Assembly (NCBI GenBank): GCA_016699675.1
Contig: CP064985.1
Location: forward strand, 2,914,001 to 2,978,000
Direction: 5' to 3'
Source: Austwickia sp.
Lineage (GTDB): Bacteria > Actinomycetota > Actinomycetes > Actinomycetales > Dermatophilaceae
DNA: 64,000 nucleotides
Shown one piece after another: positions 26,716-38,454 of this stretch (its first letter is position 1; every line of letters begins with the position of its first letter). The notes beneath the pieces were generated by a model, which searched no databases, was not told the DNA's origin, and saw only the letters and a program-made list of their open reading frames with translations. The translations under genes and the position numbers were made by a program.

Positions 26716-27396
26716 TCAGCGCGTAGGCCCGCCCCGCGAGGGGCGCCCGGATGTCCCGCGACCAGGGGGATCCACCGGGAAGGCGCAGGTGTAGAACGTC
26801 ACCCGCTTGGCCTGTGGGTTGCCCGCGCCCACCCGGCGATACCGCGCGAGCACGTTGTCGACCTCGCCACGAAGCGCCGCGAGCTGGTCGTCCGTGACGA
26901 GCACCAGCCGATCGTCCAGCCCGGTGACGTCCTGCCAGGTCGGCGACCACTCACCAGCCCGACCGATCCAGTCCTGGGCTTTCCCGGCGAAGTGCTGCAC
27001 GTAGTCCCTGGCCAGCCATTCGGCCGCCGCGTCATCGTCCTCGTCATCACCCGGCGCGACCTCGCGACCGTCGGTGGCTGCCGCCCAGAGCCGGCGCCGA
27101 CCGCGGCCAGCCCCGGTGTCGGCGACCAGCCCCACCTCCTCCAGGCGGCGCAGGTGGTAGCTGGTGGCCCCCGTGTTCGTGCCGAGGCTCACCGCGAGGT
27201 CGGTCGCCGTCGCCGGCCCCAGCGAGCGCAACTCGGCGAGCAGGCGGGAGCGGAGCGGATGGGCCAGGGTGCGCAGGGCCGCGGCGTCCACGGGGTACGC
27301 CGGGAGCGGTGGCCCGTCCGCGATCAGGTCGGCGTCGGCGATGGTGGCGACATCCGGATCGGTAGGGGGTGGCTCGCCGTGATCAGGGCCAGTCAT
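26716..27396 (-). CDS. ArsR-like winged-helix transcriptional regulator
   Basis: It has 226 residues. Residues about 35-105 form a winged helix typical of the ArsR/HTH_20 group (LAHPLRSRLLAELRSLGPAT, then NTGATSYHLRRLEEVGLV). The C-terminal part has an acidic patch and a Trp-rich helical region (WLARDYVQHFAGKAQDWIG), probably for an unknown ligand or dimerisation. No metal-binding cysteine pair is seen, so it is not a metal sensor of the classic type. It lies convergent to the pullulanase gene and divergent from rplM. Regulation of the pullulanase is possible but not shown. Confidence 0.8.
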   Translation of the reverse strand: MTGPDHGEPPPTDPDVATIADADLIADGPPLPAYPVDAAALRTLAHPLRSRLLAELRSLGPATATDLAVSLGTNTGATSYHLRRLEEVGLVADTGAGRGRRRLWAAATDGREVAPGDDEDDDAAAEWLARDYVQHFAGKAQDWIGRAGEWSPTWQDVTGLDDRLVLVTDDQLAALRGEVDNVLARYRRVGAGNPQAKRVTFYTCAFPVDPPGRGTSGRPSRGGPTR

Positions 27397-27404
27397 GCAC
27401 AGAA

Positions 27405-27466
27405 TTTTTGCACGGTTTCGCTGCATACCTAGCCCACCTCCGACATACAGGCGACGTTTTTGCACG
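27405..27466. repeat. Direct repeat TTTTTGCACG, candidate operator
   Basis: Identical decamers occur at 27405-27414 and 27457-27466, 52 bases apart (CGTGCAAAAA on the regulator's strand). The right copy overlaps the -35 box of the regulator promoter and the left copy lies in its short leader. This is the layout expected for an autoregulatory operator pair. Confidence 0.5.
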
Positions 27467-27470
27467 TCAA
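27442..27470 (-). promoter_or_regulatory. Promoter of the ArsR-like regulator
   Basis: On the - strand, TTGACG (27470-27465) and TATGTC (27447-27442) are separated by exactly 17 bases. This is one of the best sigma-A type promoters in the window. Transcription would start near 27435, giving a leader of about 40 bases. Confidence 0.7.
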
Positions 27471-27487
27471 GACCCGTTCCGGAGGAT

Positions 27488-27516
27488 TTGGGCGACGTTG
27501 GCGGCCTCGGTAGCAT
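27488..27516 (+). promoter_or_regulatory. Promoter of rplM-rpsI
   Basis: TTGGGC (27488-27493) and TAGCAT (27511-27516) are 17 bases apart, giving a leader of about 125 bases before the rplM GTG. It is back to back with the regulator promoter, with the two -35 boxes separated by 17 bases, so a protein bound there could affect both directions. Confidence 0.55.
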
Positions 27517-27649
27517 GGAGGCCTGTTGTGCACGCGGCGACGGATTCCGGTCGCGCGGGCGGCTCTCCACTGGCGGGGCCGGGCACGACCGCTCCGCTCC
27601 GCGAGCGCCCCGCACCAGCAAGCATCACGAGAGAAAGCAAGGCTGACCC

Positions 27650-28093
27650 GTGCGTACCTACACCCCGAAGCCGGGCGAGATCGAGCACAAGTGGCACGTC
27701 ATCGACGCCACCGACGTGGTTCTCGGCCGCCTCGCCTCGCAGGCCGCTGTCCTCCTGCGCGGCAAGCACAAGCCCACCTTCGCGCCGCACGTCGACACCG
27801 GCGACTTCGTCATCATCATCAACGCCGACAAGGTCGCCCTCACCGGCAGCAAGCTGCAGCAGAAGCAGGCCTACCACCACTCCGGTTACCCGGGCGGCCT
27901 CCGGTCCACGTCCTACACGGAGCTCATGGCCAAGTCGCCCGAGCGCGCCGTCGAGAAGGCCATCCGCGGCATGCTCCCCAAGAACTCCCTCGCGCGGCAG
28001 CAGCTCAGCAAGCTGAAGGTGTACGCCGGCGCCAACCACCCGCACCAGGCCCAGAAGCCGGTGCCCTTCGAGATCTCGCAGGTCGCCCAGTAG
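27650..28093 (+). CDS. rplM: Ribosomal protein L13
   Basis: Early-assembling 50S protein L13 (uL13). It has 147 residues with MRTYTPKPGEIEHKWHVIDA and the signature VLGRLASQAAVLLRGKHK. The start is GTG, with AGAAAGCAAGG upstream. It forms an operon with rpsI, 52 bases downstream. Confidence 0.98.
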   Translation: MRTYTPKPGEIEHKWHVIDATDVVLGRLASQAAVLLRGKHKPTFAPHVDTGDFVIIINADKVALTGSKLQQKQAYHHSGYPGGLRSTSYTELMAKSPERAVEKAIRGMLPKNSLARQQLSKLKVYAGANHPHQAQKPVPFEISQVAQ

Positions 28094-28145
28094 TCGGCCC
28101 CCGCCGCACTGAGCCGACCCAGCCGCACCGCACCCGAGGAGAACC

Positions 28146-28640
28146 GTGTCCGACATCACCACCGAACTCGAGCTCGAAGAGCCCGCGCTGTCCGAATACA
28201 CCACCCAGACCGACGCCCGCGCGGCCGAGCCGGCGCGCCGCCCGTCGGCCTCCGCGCCCGGCGCCGCCACCGGCCGCCGCAAGCAGGCCATCGCCCGCGT
28301 CCGGATCGTCCCGGGCACCGGCGAGTGGAAGATCAACGGCCGCACCCTTGAGGACTACTTCCCGAACAAGGTCCACCAGCAGATCGTCAACGAACCGCTG
28401 AAGACCCTCGAGCTGGACGGCGCGTACGACGTCCTGGTCCGCGTCCACGGCGGCGGCGCCTCCGGGCAGGCCGGCGCGGTGCGCCTCGGCGTCGCCCGCA
28501 GCCTCAACGGCGTCGACCCCGAGCTCAACCGGTCCGCGCTGAAGAAGGCCGGCTTCCTGACCCGGGACCCCCGCGTCCCCGAGCGCAAGAAGGCCGGTCT
28601 CAAGAAGGCGCGCAAGGCGCCGCAGTACTCCAAGCGCTGA
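28146..28640 (+). CDS. rpsI: Ribosomal protein S9 with N-terminal extension
   Basis: Small-subunit protein S9 (uS9), whose C-terminal tail reaches P-site tRNA. It has 164 residues; the first ~37 are an acidic/Ala-rich extension before TGRRKQAIARVRIVPGTG. The C-terminus ends KAPQYSKR, as required for P-site contact. The start is GTG after GAGGAGAACC. Confidence 0.97.
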   Translation: MSDITTELELEEPALSEYTTQTDARAAEPARRPSASAPGAATGRRKQAIARVRIVPGTGEWKINGRTLEDYFPNKVHQQIVNEPLKTLELDGAYDVLVRVHGGGASGQAGAVRLGVARSLNGVDPELNRSALKKAGFLTRDPRVPERKKAGLKKARKAPQYSKR

Positions 28641-28683
28641 CGCTTCGCGTCAGGGCTCGGCTCCACCAGCGCTGGCGCACCCT

Positions 28684-28723
28684 CGAACTGCCCGGTGGCG
28701 GCGTTGCCGCACCGGGCAGTTCG
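28684..28723 (+). terminator. Terminator of rplM-rpsI
   Basis: An 18-bp stem (28684-28702 with 28706-28723) with one bulged G and a 3-base loop lies 43 bases after the rpsI stop. It is the strongest hairpin in this neighbourhood. No T-tract follows. Confidence 0.7.
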
Positions 28724-28815
28724 CGTGTCACGGGGCCGGGCGCGAAACGGGTCGCGAGGCGTCCTCGAGCTCGCCATCGTGCTCGCGGGCGACGGGGGCA
28801 GCCGCACGGTCGCCG

Positions 28816-28826
28816 TACACTAGGAC
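28816..28826 (+). promoter_or_regulatory. Possible -10 region for glmM
   Basis: Overlapping TACACT (28816-28821) and TAGGAC (28821-28826) lie about 90 bases before the glmM ATG and just after the rplM-rpsI terminator. No clear -35 is visible. Confidence 0.4.
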
Positions 28827-28916
28827 GTGACGGTCGTTCGCGGAACGCGAGGGCCGTCGCGCCGTGCGGGGGGATCTCGCGGACGGCGACCGGGGGAACA
28901 CGAGAAGGAGACATGC

Positions 28917-30269
28917 ATGGCAGCGCGCCTGTTCGGGACCGACGGAGTCCGGGGTTTGGCCAACAAGGACCTCACCGCAGACCTCGCCCTGAACCTGTCC
29001 GTGGCCGCGGCGCGGGCACTCGGCGACCGGGGCGCATACGGCGGCCACCGGGCCGTCGCCGTCGTCGGTCGCGACACCCGGGCCTCGGGGGAGTTCCTCG
29101 GCTCGGCCGTCTGCGCGGGGTTCGCCTCCGCCGGGGTCGACGTGCTGGACGCGGGAGTGCTCCCCACGCCGGCCATCGCCTACCTCACGGCGCGCATGCG
29201 CGCCGAGATGGGCGCCGTTCTCTCCGCCTCGCACAACGCGATGCCCGACAACGGCATCAAGTTCCTCGGCCGCGGCGGGCACAAGCTGTCCGACGCCACC
29301 GAGGACCAGATCACCGAGCACATGGGCGCGCAGTGGACCGAACGGCCACAGGGTTCGGCGGTCGGCCGCATCCGCCCCTTCCCGCAAGGCCGCGAGTTCT
29401 ACCTCGACCACCTGCGCGAGTGCGTCCCCACCCGCCTCGACGGGTTGCACGTCGTCGTCGACGCGGCGCACGGCGCCGCCAGCACGGTGGGCCCGGCCGC
29501 CTTCGAACGGGCCGGCGCCACCGTCGACGTCATCGGCGGCTCGCCCGACGGCCTCAACATCAACGACGGCTACGGCTCGACGCACCTCGACAAGATCGCG
29601 GACGCCGTGGTCGCCCGCGGCGCCGACCTGGGCTTCGCGTGGGACGGCGACGCCGACCGCTGCCTGGCGGTCGACGCCGACGGCAACGAGGTCGACGGGG
29701 ACCAGATTATGGCCATCCTCGCCGTGGGCCTGAAGTCGACCGGCCGCCTCAAGAACGACACCCTGGTTGTCACCGTCATGAGCAACCTCGGGCTCCTGCA
29801 GGCCATGAAGCGGGAGGGCATCCGGACGACCCAGACCGGCGTCGGCGACCGCTACGTCCTCGAGGAGATGCGCGCCAAGGGCTTCAACCTCGGCGGCGAG
29901 CAGTCCGGCCACGTCATCATGCTCGACCACGCCACGACCGGCGACGGGGTGCTGACCGCCCTCAACGTCGCCGCTCGCGTGGTGGAGAGCGGCCGCACGC
30001 TGAGCGAGCTCGCCAAGGTCATGACCCGCCTGCCCCAGGTGCTCGTCAACGTCAAGGGCGTCGACAAGGACCGCGTGGACGCCGACGAGGTCGTGCAGGA
30101 CGCCGTGGCGCAGGCGCAGAAGGAGTTCGGGGCGACCGGCCGCGTGCTCCTGCGCAAGTCCGGCACCGAGCCACTGGTCCGCGTCATGGTCGAGGCCGAC
30201 TCTCAGGACAAGGCCCAGGCGGCGGCCGACCAGCTCGCCGACGTCGTCAAGGACCGCCTAGCCCTCTGA
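28917..30269 (+). CDS. glmM: Phosphoglucosamine mutase
   Basis: Converts glucosamine-6-phosphate to glucosamine-1-phosphate on the way to UDP-GlcNAc and peptidoglycan. It has 450 residues starting MAARLFGTDGVRG. The phosphorylated serine is S105 in SASHNAMPDNG, and the metal site is D243/D245/D247 in DGDADR. The sugar-binding GGEQSGHVI and C-terminal RKSGTEPLVRVMVE are intact. ATG 28917 has GAGAAGGAGA upstream. rpsI-glmM adjacency is conserved in actinobacteria. Confidence 0.97.
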   Translation: MAARLFGTDGVRGLANKDLTADLALNLSVAAARALGDRGAYGGHRAVAVVGRDTRASGEFLGSAVCAGFASAGVDVLDAGVLPTPAIAYLTARMRAEMGAVLSASHNAMPDNGIKFLGRGGHKLSDATEDQITEHMGAQWTERPQGSAVGRIRPFPQGREFYLDHLRECVPTRLDGLHVVVDAAHGAASTVGPAAFERAGATVDVIGGSPDGLNINDGYGSTHLDKIADAVVARGADLGFAWDGDADRCLAVDADGNEVDGDQIMAILAVGLKSTGRLKNDTLVVTVMSNLGLLQAMKREGIRTTQTGVGDRYVLEEMRAKGFNLGGEQSGHVIMLDHATTGDGVLTALNVAARVVESGRTLSELAKVMTRLPQVLVNVKGVDKDRVDADEVVQDAVAQAQKEFGATGRVLLRKSGTEPLVRVMVEADSQDKAQAAADQLADVVKDRLAL

Positions 30270-30423
30270 CCGGCTCGGCGACCCGGGCCGTTCTGGCCTG
30301 GGTCGCCGCCCCGAAGACCAACCAGCGAGCAGGCGAGGCGGGCCCTGGCACTCGACGTACGGGCTGACTAGGCAGCTTTCGCCGCCCCGTCAGCCCCCCG
30401 CCCGGTCGGCGCCCGCCGCCCAG

Positions 30424-31056
30424 TCAGCCCTCCCCGATGTCCCCGATCGCGGAGACCAAGCGCGCGTTCCCCTCGGCCAACGCGTAGGTGAGCCCGACGA
30501 TCGCGCAGCGCCCCTCCTCCACGGCGGCGTGGATGAGCTGGGACCGCTCATCGATCAGCCGCATCGTCTGCCGGACGTGCTCCGCCTCGACCTCGTCGGT
30601 GGCCGTGCTGCCGTTGTTCGCGGCCGCAATGACGCTGGGCGTCACCCGCTCGACGATGTCGCGGATGAATCCGCCGGGCATCGAGCCGCCCTGGTAGTGC
30701 TGGACCGCCGCTTTCACGGCGCCGCAGGAGTCGTGGCCGAGGATCACGATGAGGGGAACACCGAGCACCTCCGTGCCGAACTCCAGCGAGCCCAAGACGC
30801 CCTCGTGGATCACGTGCCCCGCCGTACGCACCACGAACAGGTCGCCCAAGCCCTGGTCGAAGATGACCTCCGCGGCGCATCGCGAGTCGCCGCAGCCGAA
30901 CAGCGTCGCGAACGGGGCCTGCCCGCCGGTCAACTCGCCCCGGCGGGCGGCATCCTGGTTCGGGTGCTCGGGCGTGCCGGCGACGAACCGGGCGTTACCG
31001 GCCTTCAGCGCTGCCCAGGCCTGGGCGGGGGTCTCGGGACGTGGCTGAAGCGTCAT
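30424..31056 (-). CDS. Beta-class carbonic anhydrase
   Basis: Hydrates CO2 to bicarbonate in the cytosol. It has 210 residues. The zinc ligands C55 (GCGDSRC), H108 and C111 (GHDSCGA) and the D57-R59 dyad are all present, so it should be active. It begins 4 bases after the fumarase stop and is almost certainly cotranscribed with it. The 154 bases downstream to glmM hold no gene; CCGTCAGCC-like short repeats are there. Confidence 0.95.
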   Translation of the reverse strand: MTLQPRPETPAQAWAALKAGNARFVAGTPEHPNQDAARRGELTGGQAPFATLFGCGDSRCAAEVIFDQGLGDLFVVRTAGHVIHEGVLGSLEFGTEVLGVPLIVILGHDSCGAVKAAVQHYQGGSMPGGFIRDIVERVTPSVIAAANNGSTATDEVEAEHVRQTMRLIDERSQLIHAAVEEGRCAIVGLTYALAEGNARLVSAIGDIGEG

Positions 31057-31060
31057 CGAC

Positions 31061-32824
<1,764 letters not shown>

Positions 32825-32867
32825 GCCGTCTCTCCTTAGCCGTGCGGGTGCGGGGGTTTCCGCCACC

Positions 32868-32873
32868 AGCCTA
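32868..32873 (-). promoter_or_regulatory. Possible -10 box for the fumarase operon
   Basis: TAGGCT on the - strand lies about 44 bases before the fumarase ATG. No matching -35 was found. In the same 287-base divergent gap, TACGCT on the + strand (32957-32962) could serve the importer operon. Confidence 0.3.
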
Positions 32874-33111
32874 GGACCGGCGTCGCGGCCCGGGCGTCGT
32901 CGTCGCAGGCCGTTGTGGAGGGGGGTGCGCATCACCCTTCGGAAAAGACGTTAAGGTACGCTGCATGCCGACGTGCGCCTTGCCAGCGCCGGTGGCATTG
33001 TGCCCCCCAGGTCCGCCGCCCCACCGGTGGGACCCCGCTGTGCTGCGATGTCGCCGCGTCTACCTCTCCCGCGGCCGGCGTGCGAGCACTGGACGAGACA
33101 AAGGAGTCGTG

Positions 33112-34422
33112 GTGCGGAATCGCAAGATGACGAAACGGGCGGCCGCAGTCGCGGCCTGCGCCCTGACCGCCGTCGCGGGCCTCAGCGCCTGCGGGTCGAG
33201 CGGCCCGAGCAACGAGCTGACCTGGTATATCAACCCCGACGGCGGTGGCTCCGACCCCACCAAGGGTGGCCAGGCGCAGATCGCGAAGGAGTGCACCGAC
33301 GCCGCGAAGGGCGAGTACTCCATCAAGATCCAGCTCTTGCCCAACAGCGCCAGCGACCAGCGGCAGCAGGTCGAGCGCCGCCTCGCCGCCGGTGATGCGG
33401 GCATGGACCTCATGAGCCTGGACCCGGTGTTCGTCGCGGAGTTCGCCGAGCCGGGCTGGCTCGCCGAGGTGCCGGCTCAGTACAAGGACAAGCTCACCGA
33501 GGACGCGGTCAAGCCGATCATCGACGCGGCCACCTGGAAGGGCAAACTCGTCGCGGCGCCCATGTGGGCCAACACCCAGCTGCTCTGGTATCGCAAGTCG
33601 GTGGCCCAGCAGGCCGGCATCGACATGACCAAGGACGTCACCTGGGATCAGCTGATCGAGGCGGCGCAGAAGACCAAGAAGACGATCGGCGTCCAGTCCA
33701 AGCTCTACGAGGGCTACATGGTGTGGATCAACGCGCTCATCGAGGGCGCCGGCGGCCACATCATCGCCAAGAACCCCGACAACGCCAAGACGATGGAGCT
33801 GGGCCTCGACAGCGACGCCGGCAAGAAGGCCGCCGAGGTCATCAAGAAGGTGTCCTCCAGCGGCGTCGGCGGACCGGCGATGGGCTCGCTCGACGAGACG
33901 AACGCGGTCAGCCTCTTCACCAACCCCGGCACCTCGGGCTTCATGCTGAACTGGCCCTACGTCTGGAACGCCGTCCCCGCGGCCAACAAGGAGATCGGCG
34001 CGGACATGGCGTTCGCCCGCTACCCGCAGACGGTCGCCGGCCAACCCAGCAAGCCCCCGCTCGGCGGCATCGAGGTGGGCGTCAACAAGGCCAGCACCAA
34101 GCAGGACAAGGCCTGGAAGGCAATCCAGTGCATCATCAGCCCGGAGCACCAGAAGCTCTACATGCTGAAGTCCGGTAACCCGGCGGCGCGCAAGAGCGTG
34201 TACGACGACCCCGAGGTCACCAAGGCGTTCCCGAACGGGTTGGCCGCGATGATCCGTACGTCGTTGGACGAGGGCGCCCCCCGGCCCCTGACCCAGTACT
34301 ACGGTGACGTCTCCACGGCGATCCAGAAGACCTACAGTCCGCCGAGCTCGGTGAGCAGCAGCACCCCGGGGGCAGCGGCCGACCTCATCAAGCGAGTCCT
34401 GAAGGGAGAGGCGCTGCTATGA
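33112..34422 (+). CDS. lpqY: Sugar-binding lipoprotein, LpqY-like
   Basis: Extracellular solute-binding protein of the importer encoded downstream. It has 436 residues. The signal peptide and lipobox end in GLSAC, so it is membrane-anchored. Segments DQRQQVERRLAAGDAGMDLM, EFAEPGW, ANTQLLWYR and EGYMVWINALIEGAGG follow the mycobacterial trehalose-binding LpqY as I remember it, which is my reason for the name; another alpha-glucoside is possible. GTG 33112 (or the GTG 33109) follows AAAGGAG. The stop overlaps the next gene by 4 bases. Confidence 0.8.
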   Translation: MRNRKMTKRAAAVAACALTAVAGLSACGSSGPSNELTWYINPDGGGSDPTKGGQAQIAKECTDAAKGEYSIKIQLLPNSASDQRQQVERRLAAGDAGMDLMSLDPVFVAEFAEPGWLAEVPAQYKDKLTEDAVKPIIDAATWKGKLVAAPMWANTQLLWYRKSVAQQAGIDMTKDVTWDQLIEAAQKTKKTIGVQSKLYEGYMVWINALIEGAGGHIIAKNPDNAKTMELGLDSDAGKKAAEVIKKVSSSGVGGPAMGSLDETNAVSLFTNPGTSGFMLNWPYVWNAVPAANKEIGADMAFARYPQTVAGQPSKPPLGGIEVGVNKASTKQDKAWKAIQCIISPEHQKLYMLKSGNPAARKSVYDDPEVTKAFPNGLAAMIRTSLDEGAPRPLTQYYGDVSTAIQKTYSPPSSVSSSTPGAAADLIKRVLKGEALL

Positions 34423-35390
34423 GCACCGCTGTCGACAAGCCCGCCGCGGCGGCGACTGCGCCCGCCTCGGGGCGCAAGAAAAAAGAGGTGTACCTCTCCG
34501 ATCGGGCGAAGGCCGAGCGGTCCCTGGGCTGGAAGCTCGCCGGGCCGGCGTTCATCATCATGCTGCTGGTCACGGCGTACCCGATCCTTCAGGCGCTCTA
34601 CCTCAGCTTCTTCAAGTACCGGCTCTCCGACCCCAACAACCGCGAGTTCGTCGGGCTGAACAACTACCTGACGGCGCTCCAGGACGGCGTCTTCTGGAAG
34701 GCGATCTGGGTGACGGTGGTGATCACGATCATCACCGTCGCCGTCGAGCTGGTGCTCGGCTTCATCATTGCGATGGTCATGCACCGCGTGATCATTCCCC
34801 GCAAGACGCTGCGCACGATCGTGCTGATTCCCTACTCGATCATCACGGTCGTCTCCGCGTTCTCGTGGTTCTACGCGTTCAGCACCTCCATGGGCTACGC
34901 CAACGATTGGTTGCACGCGCTCTCGTTCGGCGCCTTCGACACCAACTACGACTGGTTCGGCAGCGGTCCGTCCTCGATCGCGATCATCTGCCTCTCGGAG
35001 ATCTGGAAGACGACCCCGTTCATGTCGTTGCTCCTGCTCTCCGGCCTGGCGCAGGTCGACTCCGTGATGGAGGAGGCCGCCAAGGTCGACGGGGCCAGCT
35101 TCATGCAGATCCTGACCCGGGTGATCCTGCCGAACATGAAGCCGGCCATCATGGTCGCGCTGCTCTTCCGGACGCTGGATGCCTTCCGCATCTTCGACAA
35201 CATCTTCATCATGACCGGCGGCGCCAACGGGACGAGTTCGTTCTCGTTGCTCGCCTACAACCAGACGATCAGCCGCGTCGAGGTCGGCATGGGCTCGGCG
35301 CTGTCCGTCCTGTTGTTCCTGGCGGTCGTGGGCATCGCGATGCTCTTCATCAAGGGCTTCAAGGTCGACCTGGCCGAGGGAAGGGGCTGA
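34419..35390 (+). CDS. sugA: Sugar ABC transporter permease, SugA/MalF-like
   Basis: Inner-membrane permease. It has 323 residues with a charged N-terminus (ASGRKKKEV) and about six membrane segments (first: PAFIIMLLVTAYPILQALYL). The cytoplasmic EAA loop that docks on the ATPase reads EEAAKVDGASFMQILTRVIL. ATGA overlap with the binding-protein gene shows translational coupling; the second permease follows after 3 bases. Confidence 0.88.
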   Translation: MSTAVDKPAAAATAPASGRKKKEVYLSDRAKAERSLGWKLAGPAFIIMLLVTAYPILQALYLSFFKYRLSDPNNREFVGLNNYLTALQDGVFWKAIWVTVVITIITVAVELVLGFIIAMVMHRVIIPRKTLRTIVLIPYSIITVVSAFSWFYAFSTSMGYANDWLHALSFGAFDTNYDWFGSGPSSIAIICLSEIWKTTPFMSLLLLSGLAQVDSVMEEAAKVDGASFMQILTRVILPNMKPAIMVALLFRTLDAFRIFDNIFIMTGGANGTSSFSLLAYNQTISRVEVGMGSALSVLLFLAVVGIAMLFIKGFKVDLAEGRG

Positions 35391-35393
35391 CCC

Positions 35394-36254
35394 ATGGACA
35401 CCAATGTCTCCACCAAGACCAAGTGGACGCTGTTCGTCCTGTCCATCCTGATCATGATCTGGACCGTCATCCCGCTGCTGTGGATGGTGGCCCTGTCGCT
35501 GAAGAAGCCCGCCGACCTCGCCGTACCGGGCAAGGCGGTCGCCGGCAACTTCTGGCCCACCGACCCGACCACGGAGAACTACGACCTGATCTTCCGCGGT
35601 GGGGCCTCCGAGCTGTTCATGCCGGCGCTGCGGAACTCGTTCGTCGTGTGCCTCGTATCCACGCTGATCTCGGTCATCCTCGCGATGTTCTGCGCGTATG
35701 CGATCAGCCGGCTGGAGTTCCCCGGCAAGCGCCTGATCCTCAGCACGGCGCTGGCGGTCTCGTTCTTCCCGGTGATCTCGATGGTCACGCCGCTGTATGA
35801 CCTGTGGCGCCAGGTGGGCCTGTTCGACACGATTCCCGGCCTGATCCTGCCGTATCTCGCGCTCACCCTGCCGCTGTCGATCTGGACCATGACGGCGTTC
35901 TTCCGGCAGATCCCCTGGGAGATGGAGCAAGCGGCGCAGGTGGACGGCGCGACGAGCTGGGAGGCGTTCCGCAAGGTCATCGTCCCGCTGGCCACCCCCG
36001 GCGTGTTCACGACCGCGATCATCACCTTCTTCACCGCGTGGAACGACTTCGTGTTCGCGATCTCGCTGACGTCGGACAAGGCCCGCACCGTGCCGGCCGC
36101 CCTGGCGTTCTTCACGGGCGCCTCGCAGTTCGAGCAGCCGACCGGCGCCATCATGGCGGCGGCCGTGGTCGTCACCATCCCCGTCGTCCTGCTCGTCCTC
36201 ATCTTCCAGCGCCGGATCGTCGCCGGTCTCACCTCGGGTGCGGTCAAGGGCTAG
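35394..36254 (+). CDS. sugB: Sugar ABC transporter permease, SugB/MalG-like
   Basis: Second permease. It has 286 residues and six predicted membrane segments. The EAA loop is visible as EQAAQVDGATSWEAFRKVIV. The C-terminus QRRIVAGLTSGAVKG is the MalG-type end that interacts with the ATPase dimer. The ATG lies 3 bases after the previous stop. Confidence 0.88.
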   Translation: MDTNVSTKTKWTLFVLSILIMIWTVIPLLWMVALSLKKPADLAVPGKAVAGNFWPTDPTTENYDLIFRGGASELFMPALRNSFVVCLVSTLISVILAMFCAYAISRLEFPGKRLILSTALAVSFFPVISMVTPLYDLWRQVGLFDTIPGLILPYLALTLPLSIWTMTAFFRQIPWEMEQAAQVDGATSWEAFRKVIVPLATPGVFTTAIITFFTAWNDFVFAISLTSDKARTVPAALAFFTGASQFEQPTGAIMAAAVVVTIPVVLLVLIFQRRIVAGLTSGAVKG

Positions 36255-36299
36255 GCCCGCGACGCCTGCCCTGCCCACGGACTTAGGAGAAATCAGCAC

Positions 36300-37574
<1,275 letters not shown>

Positions 37575-37745
37575 GCACACGACGTACGGCGTAGCGGGGC
37601 GGCCGGGTCATCACGACCCGGCCGCCCCTCGCCATTCGTTGGGGCTGCCCTCGTCGCGCGAGGGGCCGGGGCCGCCGACCGGCCGGGCACGACGTCTCGG
37701 CGGCCTCGGGGCGGTCCGGGCGCGGGGCGGTCATGCCAGTCCGCC

Positions 37746-37751
37746 TACGAT
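37746..37751 (+). promoter_or_regulatory. Leaderless-type -10 box for the DUF4245 gene
   Basis: TACGAT ends 7 bases before the GTG at 37759 and there is no Shine-Dalgarno. This matches the pattern before truA, ispH, ychF and the deaminase gene. Confidence 0.5.
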
Positions 37752-37758
37752 GGTCCGC

Positions 37759-38454
37759 GTGACCAGCACCGAGCCCAGCCCGCCCGCCACCGGCGCTGAT
37801 CCCGCGACGACACCGTCCGGACCCCCAGCGCGGACCAGCACCCACGGCCGCGGCAACTGGCGCAGCCTGGTCATCTCCATGGTCATCATGACCGTCGTGG
37901 TGTTCGTGCTCGTCGCGCTCATGCCGCACCCCGCCCAGCGCGAGCGCACGACGGTCGACGTGGCGCGGGTCGCCGGCCAGCTCGCCGCCGAGAAGCACTG
38001 GCCGCTGGCGACCGTGCGTACCGGGGACGACTGGCACCCGACGAGCGTGCGCCTCGCCGCGGACGACAAGGGCGTGCCGACCTGGGAGGTCGGCTACCAC
38101 CACCTGCCGGGCGACGACCGGTACGTCGTGTTGTCCCAGACCCGCCCCGGCGACGGCGTGAGCGCGGAGCAGGTGGCCACGTGGGTGTCGCGGCAGAGCA
38201 GGGCAGGACGCGACGACGGTACGTCGCAGGTGGGTGGCGTCACGTGGACTCGGCGTACGGCGGCCGTGGAGGGCGGCCCCCCACGGACCCAGCGCAGCCT
38301 CGTCGCGCAGGGCGCCGACGCGCCGGGCGGCCTGACCACGGTCCTCTCCGGCGAGGTCGACTACGCCGACCTCGAGCGCTTCGCGGGATCCCTTCAGCTC
38401 CAGGACGCGACGGCCGCTGCCACACCGTCGGCGGCGCAGACGAGCTCCCGCTAG
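37759..38454 (+). CDS. DUF4245-family membrane-anchored protein
   Basis: Function unknown. It has 231 residues: a Pro/Thr/Ala-rich cytoplasmic N-terminus, one membrane segment (about 36-56, SLVISMVIMTVVVFVLVALM) and an extracytoplasmic domain with TVRTGDDWHPTSVRLAADDK and GVTWTRRTA. Genes of this family commonly sit beside xseA/xseB and ispH in actinobacteria, as here. GTG 37759 was chosen because of the -10 box 7 bases upstream. Its TAG and the opposing xseB TAG share the palindrome CTAG. Confidence 0.8.
   Translation: MTSTEPSPPATGADPATTPSGPPARTSTHGRGNWRSLVISMVIMTVVVFVLVALMPHPAQRERTTVDVARVAGQLAAEKHWPLATVRTGDDWHPTSVRLAADDKGVPTWEVGYHHLPGDDRYVVLSQTRPGDGVSAEQVATWVSRQSRAGRDDGTSQVGGVTWTRRTAAVEGGPPRTQRSLVAQGADAPGGLTTVLSGEVDYADLERFAGSLQLQDATAAATPSAAQTSSR

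Noticed and set aside
29217..29250. SASHNAMPDNG in GlmM instead of SASHNP
   Set aside because: The alanine after SASHN is, as far as I know, common in actinobacterial GlmM, so it is not a lesion.
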